Assembly: GCA_000697335.1 (NCBI GenBank)
Contig: JNEM01012701.1
Location: 1-11,882, forward strand
DNA length: 11,882 nt
Origin: Conidiobolus incongruus B7586
Taxonomy: Eukaryota; Entomophthoromycota; Entomophthoromycetes; Entomophthorales; Conidiobolaceae
Direction of reading: 5' to 3'
Shown: positions 1 through 8,430 of the stretch, piece after piece
Numbering within the stretch: position 1 is the first letter of the stretch
Layout: each line of letters begins with the position of its first letter
The notes under the pieces: generated by a model
The model's input: only the letters and a program-made list of their open reading frames with translations
Databases searched by the model: none
What the model was told of the DNA's origin: nothing
Program-made: the position numbers and the translations under genes

Positions 1-1356
1 TTATAGTTTTAATATATAAGAATATACTAAATAATAATTAATAAAAATTAAACTAATTTGTTAAAAAGGGATTATTAATAAATTAATAATAAAATCTATT
101 TATATAAACTTTTATTATAAAATATATAAAATATTATTCCATTGATTTTAATGATTAGCCTTACCTATATTTTATAAAAAAATTTTTATTAACTTGATTA
201 TATTTCCCTATAATATATATAGACTAAGATTTGAAAAAAAAATTTACAAATTATAATGATTGGTTAAAATAAAATAGTGTTTTATAATTAATAAAATTTT
301 TTTAAGTTTAAAATTATTAAAGAAATAAATATAAAAATTTTATATAACTATAGTTATTAAACAATAAAATATTATTCTTAAAATTTTATAAATTCTATTA
401 ATAATATTGAAATGCCAATAGTTATTAAGCTTCTAATAATATATTCAGATTATATTTTATATTATAATAAAAAGACATATTTATGATAATCAATAATAAT
501 TTGTGAAAAATATCTGAGATATATTGTATTTCATTTTTTAACAAATTCCTTGATAAAATATATTTTTTATTAATTCATACCATTTTTGATATTAATATTA
601 TACCCTTTATTTAACATAAAACAATTTTAATTTAATAGTGAATACATATTATTAACCAATTATAGTATTTTATTCTTTTGATATTTTCAAACATATTTAA
701 ATTAAATTAGTTATTAAATGAAAATATTAAAATCTAAAATTATAAATTATTTTTATCAATCTATAATTACAAATTAATGAAAATATATTAAAATATTAAT
801 AATTAATCTAAATTTATGTTGAATATAAATGTTTTTGTAATATCAAATTATCCCTACCAATTATTATTGCTTGCGTTAAATAGTAATGAATATATAATGT
901 AGTAGTTGAATACCTTAAAAATGAATTCCTAAAATGCTTTAGATGCCTGAGAATAATTGACAAAATATATAAATGGGGATTAGAAAGAATTAAGGTAAAA
1001 TTATTGTAAATATTGAAATATATGTCTACGAGTTATTCGAATATTTGAAATTTGAGAAATGTCAAAGCTATAAATAGATATAATTGTATTAAATAATTTA
1101 CATAATTATCTATTTTATATAATAAATTAATTTTATTTCTTACAATAATAATTAATAAAAGACTAAAAATAATTAAAAATTTTTGGTATAAAATTAAAAT
1201 CAAGAAATTTAAATAATTGATTAGAATACAAAATAAAAATAACTTAATCCTTAATGCTTGTAAGCTCTGATCAAATAAGTTTAATCAATTCAAATTATAA
1301 ATTTCTAAGATTGAATGTTTAATTAAGTAAATATAGTTTGTATAGGTTTGAGTATA
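1..1356. other. AT-rich gene-free region
   Basis: I see no supported gene on either strand. The sequence is made mostly of A and T, with stop codons close together in all frames and no family-like peptide. The stretch around 880-1080 is slightly richer in G and C but stays broken in every frame. It contains the 3' flank of the minus-strand secreted-protein gene. There is no tRNA-like structure, long repeat or array. Confidence 0.6.
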
Positions 1357-1362
1357 TTTATT
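1357..1362 (-). terminator. candidate poly(A) signal of the secreted-protein gene
   Basis: The minus strand reads AATAAA about 25 bp past the TAA stop of the secreted-protein gene, a normal place for a polyadenylation signal. The hexamer is common by chance in DNA this AT-rich, so the support is only its position. Confidence 0.3.
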
Positions 1363-1386
1363 TAATATTTAGAAATATTATATTGA

Positions 1387-2244
1387 TTATTGAATATTAA
1401 ATTTCTTCTTAATCCAGTTCCAAATGGGTCTGATAATATAGTTTTTGACAAAATTGAAGATAGGTGTCCTATATTGCCATAAAAATTTGGCCACTGCAAC
1501 AGTGATGGTACCCAAGACTTTGAATACTTGGGAAAGGAAGCCTCCAGATTGGCCTGGATTGGATGGGGTAGTTGGAGTGGTATTTCCTCCAGAAGTGGTA
1601 GGTGTAGGAGACGTTGGCTTGGGGTTATAGGTTGTACTGGGGGTTGTGACGGATGTGGTTTGTGGATATTTGGAAGAAGAGGAAGTAATTGAGAATTTGG
1701 TAACTGAAGTGGATGAAGATGACGAAGGAACTTGAGAGCTGCTTGGAGTGGTACTGGAGACACGGTAGCGAGATGTTGTTGTTGTTGAAATAGAGGTGCT
1801 TTGAGGACTTGAAGAACGGCTTCGGGAAGTGCTTGAACCACTGGATACTGATGCACTAGTAATGGAGGTTGATTGCGAACTATAAGAACCGCTTTTGGAT
1901 GTGGTAGCATAACTTGTTACAGGCCGGCTAGTACTGGAAGTAGTTTGGGAATAATTTTGAACTTGGAAATTTTCAATTCCTTCAGGTGGATTACCCTGAA
2001 GTAGTTGCCCAAAATCGAAATCTGCTTTGTTATTCGACGAATTGGACTTGTCAGTTTCTTGAGAAAGTAACACCTTGTTAGCTTCAGGAACAATTTCGTT
2101 ACCGTTGTTTATTTGATTTGATGGTTCAACATTCAACATTCTCCCGATTTCATCCCAAACACCTTGAATCCCATGGGATGCCATCCCATTAGTGAATAAA
2201 GCAACATATAAAAATGATAATGAATGCTTAGAAAATAATCTCAT
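1387..2244 (-). CDS. secreted or surface Ser/Thr-rich (mucin-like) protein
   Basis: I recognise the architecture but not the family. The protein has 285 residues. Residues 1-23 look like a signal peptide: R2 and K6, a hydrophobic core at about 9-18, and a plausible cleavage site after A22-S23. Residues 24-96 are polar and acidic and contain a short WDEIG-type segment. Residues 97-226 are dominated by Ser and Thr, with Pro, Gly and Tyr scattered among them, including runs of five Ser and four Thr; this would suit dense O-glycosylation. N-glycosylation sequons lie at N68, N97 and N221. Residues 236-285 are hydrophobic, rich in Trp, Tyr and Phe, and end in a basic KKKF segment, so this is not a typical GPI signal. 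There are no cysteines. The start is supported by the signal peptide beginning at this Met and by a TATA-like box 86 bp upstream. Base composition is clearly richer in G and C than the flanks, which supports coding. The role is unknown; cell-surface coat or secreted effector is inference. Confidence 0.8.
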   Translation of the reverse strand: MRLFSKHSLSFLYVALFTNGMASHGIQGVWDEIGRMLNVEPSNQINNGNEIVPEANKVLLSQETDKSNSSNNKADFDFGQLLQGNPPEGIENFQVQNYSQTTSSTSRPVTSYATTSKSGSYSSQSTSITSASVSSGSSTSRSRSSSPQSTSISTTTTSRYRVSSTTPSSSQVPSSSSSTSVTKFSITSSSSKYPQTTSVTTPSTTYNPKPTSPTPTTSGGNTTPTTPSNPGQSGGFLSQVFKVLGTITVAVAKFLWQYRTPIFNFVKNYIIRPIWNWIKKKFNIQ

Positions 2245-2321
2245 TGTTAATCAGAGAAAAATGATACAAAACAAAAGCTATGAATTATATCTGTAAATTA
2301 ATAATTATAGACATAACCTAT

Positions 2322-2330
2322 CTTTAAATA
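2322..2330 (-). promoter_or_regulatory. TATA-like box upstream of the secreted-protein gene
   Basis: The minus strand reads TATTTAAAG, beginning 86 bp upstream of the ATG at 2244. The other two Hsp70-related loci in this window carry TATAAAG or TATAAAAG at 77 and 88 bp from their start codons. The shared spacing is better evidence than the motif alone, because such words are frequent in AT-rich DNA. Confidence 0.4.
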
Positions 2331-2714
2331 GTAGATTCTAGGGTAATGCAATTAAAAGACTGCATGAGAATTATGAAAGATCCGTCAAAAAGTTCACTTT
2401 AATTAAAGTTGTTTGTTGATTAAAAGGTTGATTATGTAGATTAGTGTATAAGATAATTATAATTATTAACACATTAATAAAAAACTTAATATATTTTTAA
2501 CTGAAAATCTAAAGCTCATTATATATTAAATACAAATCCAATATTGAACAATTGCTTGAATATATATCATTTTCTTAGTTTTCAAAATTAATGATTGATT
2601 TAAACTGAGGATTTATTAATTAAACAATATGCAAAGTTTTAATAATTTTTCATTGTTATAATCGACATATGAAGATAATAGCGATTAACTACAAATAATA
2701 TACCATTTAGTTTG

Positions 2715-2846
2715 ATGATAGAGTTTATTGTTAATTGGATTTATGACAAACCAGTACAATTTTGTAAGATTAAAAATAATATTTGGTTTCAAAAAAGTGG
2801 TTCAATTAATTATATTGCTGATAAAGCCGTCAAAGATCTTTACTAA
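2715..2846 (+). other. short open frame of 43 codons, uncertain
   Basis: The plus strand has an ATG frame of 43 codons, and the frame is open for about ten codons before the ATG. Its translation is less low-complexity than the surroundings: it has Trp, Asp, Lys, Cys and Pro and includes NWIYDKPVQFCKIKN. A longer frame (2728-2964) overlaps it in another phase with a more hydrophobic, chance-like product. No family is recognised. It could be a fragment of a decayed gene, an exon or chance. Confidence 0.15.
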
Positions 2847-3141
2847 GTGGTCACAGAATCTGCCTAATAATCTTCATTTTATGGTCGCATCTTATGATCA
2901 AGTATATTATTTCTCAAATTGTAGTGGATGGTTATATATATATATTCTGCAATTAATTCGGTAATTATTTGAATTAAAAATTCCGTAATATTTCACTTAG
3001 TTACGAATTGATGTATAAATTGATAGATATTTTTTCGATTTTGATGTATTTAAACTATTTGAATATATGCTCAAATTAAATCAGATATTGAATTAGTATA
3101 CTTTGGTAGCTAATCTTAAATTTATTTCTGTCATCTAAAAA

Positions 3142-3189
3142 ATGATGAAACTGATTGCTATAATTTTTGTTTCAGTACTGCACACGTAA
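3142..3189 (+). other. very short open frame resembling a signal peptide
   Basis: The frame encodes MMKLIAIIFVSVLHT and then stops at TAA. A Lys followed by a hydrophobic run is the layout of a signal peptide. A TATTTAAAC word starts 95 bp upstream, similar to the spacing at the secreted-protein gene. No mature-protein portion follows in frame. It could be the first exon or remnant of a secreted-protein gene, or chance: hydrophobic codons are common in T-rich DNA. Confidence 0.12.
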
Positions 3190-4163
3190 TATTTCATGCA
3201 TTTTTATATCAATTAACATAGCATTTATTCTATATATGATAATCATATTCCATGGATATAATTTCAGGTTTGATTTGTTTTAAAGATACGGAATATATGA
3301 AAAAAAGAGTTTAAATTCATTTGTTCATATAAAGATAATAGCAATGTTGGTTTTAATCAATGTTTGGAGTGAAATTTAACTATCTTCTCATCAAATTTAA
3401 AATATTCCAGCATCAAATAAAATGATTTCAAAATATAAGCTGAAAATATTAAGAGTATTATGTATATTTGGATGGTTGAGAATAACTAAATAATCTGGTA
3501 AATACATGAAAACATCAGTGAGTAAAATAATGCGATTTAATCCCTTTTTACTGCCAGTACCTTGTCAACATTTCATAGTTCAAATGTAATATAAAACATT
3601 CATATTGTTTCAAAAATTTTTAATTATAAATAGTTGATTATTTATATTAGACAAATAAAAAAGATTTGACATTTGCAAAAAATAAAATATACCAATTAAA
3701 CTACTCTGGACAAATCGTTATATTACGTTGAAAATTATACTTAATATAAAGTCACTTTACAAAACATCCAACTAATGACTAAAAAGACAATATACTATGG
3801 ATAATAGAAAATTATCCCTTAAACACATAACAATATTAAACACTTATTTTTGAATTGTTAAAAAATATTTGAAATTATGACAAATTTTTATGCAGAATTT
3901 GGGTCAGAGCGACGAAACTTATTAGCTTACTAATATAATACTATTTTTATTAAAATTATTAAATATATTATAAGTTTATTTTATATAAACTTATAATAGT
4001 CATTATTTTATGATTTTTGATATATTTTTAGAATTTTTAAATTTTAAACGGATTAAATTATAAACTGTTTCCTTATTAGATTAATTATATAATTTGAAAG
4101 TTTCTATGATTATTTATAGTATTATCTCTTATTATCAATTTAATTGATTAGGTATGTTTGTCT

Positions 4164-4319
4164 ATGGGAGAAATAATTCTGATTATCATGTATCTAAGAG
4201 CGATATCAGATATTTTTCGTAATTTTCCTCATGGAATTGTGAAAAGAAAACTACCAACAATAGCTTTAAATAATCGTCATTGTATTCAAGGTAATGATGT
4301 GTCTAAGTTTAAGGGATAA
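4164..4319 (+). other. small open frame of 51 codons, uncertain
   Basis: The plus strand has a 51-codon ATG frame. After a hydrophobic start (MGEIILIIMYL), the rest is mixed and basic, with segments such as RNFPHGIVKRKLP and NNRHCIQGND. Local base composition is less AT-rich than the flanks, and further open pieces with mixed composition continue to about 4430 beyond several stops. A competing minus-strand frame across the same DNA is open for about 36 codons, so the strand is not certain. No family is recognised. A small gene, the relic of a larger one, or chance are all possible. Confidence 0.2.
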
Positions 4320-6079
4320 TAGTTACAGAGTTTTTATATTATTAGAAAGAAATAAGGTGATTATCTAAGTGATCGTCGAGAGACTCCATTAAGATATCAT
4401 ACAAAATTTAAGATATTAGCCATATAATATATTCTTTGTTTTATGGATTAAAGTTAATGTTTAGACCGAATAGCCATATGAGGAACTGATTGCATAAAAT
4501 ATAAGTGAAATGAATTAAATGTGACAATTTTAATAAATCACTAAAAATAAATATATTTAATATATTCAAATTATCATTGTGTAGTACATATTTAGCACTT
4601 TTATAATAATGCAAATAAAAAGAACTGCAAAAAATTTCAAATCTCTACATCTACTTTTATTTAGGTCCATATTAGTATACAATATGTAAACTATTGTTAT
4701 CAGGAAAATATCAATAAAATGTATATTTTATAGATAATTATCAATTGGGCTGAATTTATATCAATTTGTCACAATACTACAATTAGTATTTAATATACTG
4801 GAACTAGTCTGTATCAGTTTTTATTATATACTTTTAATAGTCAACTATAGATATATAGAATACTACAAAAATATAGTTCACTTGATTTTTATCTTTAAAC
4901 TCAAAATACCAAGCTATTTATGATATAAAATTGTTACTTCTTAATGCTATCTAACTGATCCCAAACGATTTATCAAATTATCTAGTAAAAATATTGAAAA
5001 TTCTATACTATAATATTCAATTAAGAATATAAGTTTAGTTGAGATCTCGATAAAAATAATAGTAGATATTTTCTCTGCAGCTATTTTCATTTCTATTCGC
5101 AAAATAATTTATTCAAGGAGATAGTTTAACTAAATATTTATATATAATTACAATATATTTTGTTATACCATTATGTCTTTATATTATTTTAACAATAAGA
5201 ATATCAGATTCAAAATTTGAATCAAAACAATGATGAGATTTATTGAGTCATTCCAACATATTTATATTCAATATCAAATATTCCAATATTTATTCAATAA
5301 ATAACAAACTGAATTAGTAGATAGCAATTATTATATTAGAACTAATTATAATATTAAAATCAATTAGTAATTTTTTATATGAACTTCGCCCTTCACTGAA
5401 TTTAATATAGAGGAGATAATATATAACATTAGATTTTATAACTGTACTGAAATGTTCTATTCGAAAACATTATTATTTTAAAAACTATTAAATCTTGTAA
5501 AATGAAATGAAACTATTTGCTTTCATTATTTATTTAACTTTAATTACTAAATTGATAAAATTTTCAACTCATTTTATCAAAAATTAGAGATAGAATTAAA
5601 AATTGAGTAATATTTTTTTATCATATTCAAATGTTACTGAGAAGCTTTAATATAAGCAGTTATAATTCATTAAAATTCCTACCATTTTAATTTTAAAAAT
5701 TATCCTATTAAAACTTGGTGAAAAAGTCCTTGATTGAACTAATAAAATATAGGATAAATTTATTTTTATTTGTTTAATATTTCATACTATCAGATAGTTG
5801 CATGGAATAGATGAGTCTACATATGCGTTGAGCAATTGATATATTATTTAAGCGGTTAATAATTAAATCTCAATCTTGAATGTTTTCCAAACATAATTAT
5901 TATAATCTATAATTGTAATAATATTTATAAATTATAATACATATTACTATTTTTGTAATTTTAATTCAGAAAATAAATCTAAAAATGGAAATATCAAGTT
6001 ATAATCATATTAAAAAAGAAGCTTAAAGAAAAATTTTATTATTTAAAGATAGTATTAGATAAATTAAAATATCTGCTTT

Positions 6080-6087
6080 TATAAAAG
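6080..6087 (+). promoter_or_regulatory. TATA box remaining upstream of the Hsp70 pseudogene
   Basis: The word TATAAAAG, preceded by three T, begins 88 bp upstream of the pseudogene ATG at 6168. It matches the eukaryotic TATA consensus and sits at almost the same distance as the boxes of the two intact genes. This suggests the pseudogene arose with its promoter rather than from a reverse-transcribed mRNA. Whether it is still transcribed cannot be seen from sequence. Confidence 0.45.
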
Positions 6088-6167
6088 ATGTATAATTCGA
6101 TCTATTAAAGTTGGCATCAAAGTATTGGCACACATAATTTTTAAAAAATATAGTAAAATATTTAAAA

Positions 6168-7930
6168 ATGACCAAAATAATAATTGGAATTGATTTAGGA
6201 ACTAACTCTTGTGTTAGTTTATGGGAGAATAGTAGGTTGAATTTTTTTCTAGCAATTAAGGAAATCACATGACATTTTCATATATATCATTTAATGAGGT
6301 AGAGAGTTTAATGGGGGAAAGTACTATGTATCAAATTTGAATGAATCCTCAAAATGCTATATTTGAGGTTAGATGATTAATTGAAAAAAAATGATATCCC
6401 TAGAGTTCATGAAAATATGAAATACTTGCTATTTAAGGTACTAAGCTGTTGTGGTAACCCTGTTCTTGTGGTGGAATATAGAGGAGAAAAAAACACTATA
6501 CCCCTGAAGTGGCTTCTTGAGTGATATGAATAAAATTGAAAAAAGCTGCAGAAAAAAATTAGGGGGAACAGTTGATAACCTTGTTGTAAAAGCTCCTGCA
6601 TATTTTAATGCCCTGCAAAGGCAATCAACTAAAGATGTAGGGTTTATTCCTGGATTAAATGTATTAAATGTCATCAATAAACCTACAGCAGCTGAATTAG
6701 CTTACATTCTACATTAACAGGGTTCAATATTCAGAAATGTTATAATGCTTGATTTCAGAGGAGGTGCATTTGAAGTTTCAATTTTCAAAATTGATCAAGG
6801 GCTTTATAGGTAAAAATAATAGCTGAGGATACTCACTTGGATTAGCAAAATTTCACTGGTTACCTTAAATACCTTTTTTCTTAATAATTCAAACCAAAAT
6901 ATCAAAAGAAACTCACAACAAATCCAGGCGCTATTACCTGTTTAATATTTGCATGTGGAAACTTGAAGCGATCTTTCTTATCAAAGTGAAGCTTCACTAA
7001 AATTGACTGCATTGTTCAAGATATCGATTTATTCTTATACATTACAAGATCAGAGTTCTAAAGTTTTTTCAGGATCTTTTTAGATCCCTTTTGATTCTAT
7101 GAACGGGATATCACACATTTCCCCGATGAGAAATCCAAAATTAATAAAACTGTCTTGATTGGAGGATCAACTAGTATTCCAAGCATACAAAGGATAGTTA
7201 GTGATTGTTCTGTGAAAAAAATGGAAAAGATCGATCAATCAAGGAGAGCTGTAGTGCATGGTGCTGCTATCCAAGTCGAGGTTTTTTCAAGCATGTCTGA
7301 TCAGTTTAAAGGTATATTCCTAATGGATGTTATATTACTATCTTTTGGAACATCTGATGTAAGTGGAAAAACGTCAGTAATAATCCAAAAAATACCCCCA
7401 TTTCGATCAAAAAGACTGTAAGTCATGCAACCATTTATTATAATCAAATTAGTGTGGTGGTTACTGCGTTTCAAAAAGAAAAATCCACTACTATAGACAA
7501 GGTGTTTATTGAAGAATTTAATTTGTCTGGAATTCTTCCGAAATCCAAAGGTGAAGTAAAAATTTATTTTACAATTGAAATTGGTGAAAATGGTAGCTTA
7601 AGTGTATCAGCGGAAAGCTCTACTGAAACTTAGCAATAATTATGAGTTGATCAGAATAAGCGTAAGCTGTCTGAACAAGAAATCAGTAGAAGCATATATA
7701 AAGCTTAGAAATATAAGGAATAAGACCGAGAAAAAATCACAAAGATCAATGTGAAAAATGAATTGGAAATATTTCTAATTCGAAGAGAATCATTAATGAT
7801 AATAGTATTATATATGAAATCAATTCGGCTGGCTATAAAATCATGTTAAAGTTATCTAGAATGAGATTGGCTAGTTAGATGATAACTACAAAGATTCTTG
7901 ATTAAAACCAAATTATCGGCTAATGCTATA
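6168..7930 (+). pseudogene. decayed full-length Hsp70 pseudogene
   Basis: The locus can be followed along the whole length of a cytosolic-type Hsp70. It opens with IIIGIDLGTNSCVSLW at 6168, but a TGA at 6270-6272 ends that frame. The next pieces are in other frames and include MNPQNAIFEV at about 6341-6370, interrupted by TGA at 6338-6340 and 6374-6376. Next comes VVEYRGEK near 6470. The longest ATPase piece (6517-6717) carries [15 protein letters not shown] and [23 protein letters not shown] at about 6745-6780 is the second phosphate loop. VLIGGSTSIPSIQR at about 7150 is the third signature, followed by HGAAIQ, LMDVILLSFGT (linker and start of the substrate domain), LSGILPKSKGEV in the frame 7412-7631, and lid fragments such as KLSEQEISR near 7660. 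At least ten stops or frame changes interrupt it, so no functional protein is expected. The 3' end is approximate. The locus is convergent with the intact paralogue at 8431-10284, and no introns are visible. Confidence 0.9.
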
Positions 7931-7934
7931 ATTG

Positions 7935-7954
7935 ATATATATATATATATATAT
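7935..7954. repeat. (AT)10 microsatellite
   Basis: An uninterrupted run of ten AT units lies immediately after the last Hsp70-like codons of the pseudogene. It is the longest perfect dinucleotide run I saw in the window. It is not a poly(A) tail, so it does not by itself suggest retroposition. Confidence 0.85.
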
Positions 7955-8430
7955 GTTCTAGTTTAAATAATATCTTTAAATCTCACTTTTAAGATAATTA
8001 TTGAGAATATTTGTTATAAAATATTGAAAAAATCAATCTTATTAATTCTACAATATTGAAATTCTAATTAATTCTTTAAATTTTAAAAGATTTGATATAA
8101 TATGTAGTATCCACTTTTTTGAGTTAAATTGTAATATTTCCTAATAAATTTCATATATTCATTCAATAGTTGGATTTAATAGTTTACAAAAAATTGTAAC
8201 AAATGTTTATTGTATCTTAGTGTTAGCAAAGCTAAATTCTTAACATACTTCAAAACTAATACACAAGTTATTTTAGAATCATGATAAAAAATTATTTGAT
8301 TTATTTTAAAATCATATTTCAACATTTTTATTTTGTAAATAAGTATTTATTTTTTGAATAATCAATATATATTATAGGAAGTTCACTCGAATATAGGTTA
8401 ATCAATCGGCAGCATACAGCTTCGGGGTCT
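7955..8430. other. spacer between convergent Hsp70 loci
   Basis: This AT-rich spacer lies between the 3' ends of the pseudogene and the intact Hsp70. No gene is seen. The last 30 bp next to the intact gene (8401-8430) are less AT-rich than the rest and stay open in the Hsp70 frame beyond its stop. Confidence 0.6.
8346..8351 (-). terminator. candidate poly(A) signal of the intact Hsp70
   Basis: The minus strand reads AATAAA about 80 bp beyond the Hsp70 stop codon. Position fits a 3' UTR of ordinary length, but the word is common by chance here. Confidence 0.25.

Larger units (their letters stand above)
2331..6079. other. gene-poor AT-rich region of about 3.7 kb
   Basis: No recognisable protein family, RNA gene or mobile element is visible. 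Most of the region is closed in all six frames. Small islands of less extreme composition lie near 2700-2960, 3120-3200, 3520-3590 and 4140-4500; short open stretches in them are listed separately. The 78-codon plus-strand frame at 2728-2964 overlaps a second frame with a more protein-like composition, and neither is convincing. I see no terminal repeats, target-site duplication or poly(A) tail that would mark an inserted element. Confidence 0.5.

Noticed and set aside
1445-1630. Plus-strand frame of 61 codons
   Set aside because: It is antisense to the secreted-protein gene, with Gly/Val repeats mirroring its Pro/Thr codons.
1362-1910. Minus-strand frame of 182 codons, rich in Leu, Pro and Gln
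   Set aside because: It is the shifted-frame shadow of the Ser/Thr-rich gene: the Leu/Pro/Gln bias is what Ser/Thr codons give out of phase. The other frame has a signal peptide and sensible domain layout.
2728-2964. Plus-strand frame of 78 codons
   Set aside because: It overlaps a second open frame, resembles no family, and ends in a T/A-rich low-complexity tail. Not strong enough to call a gene.
6023-6268. Minus-strand frame of 81 codons
   Set aside because: Antisense to the 5' end of the Hsp70 pseudogene; the plus-strand translation has the clear Hsp70 first signature.
6407-6677. Two overlapping minus-strand frames of 64 and 78 codons
   Set aside because: Both are antisense to recognisable Hsp70 sequence on the plus strand.
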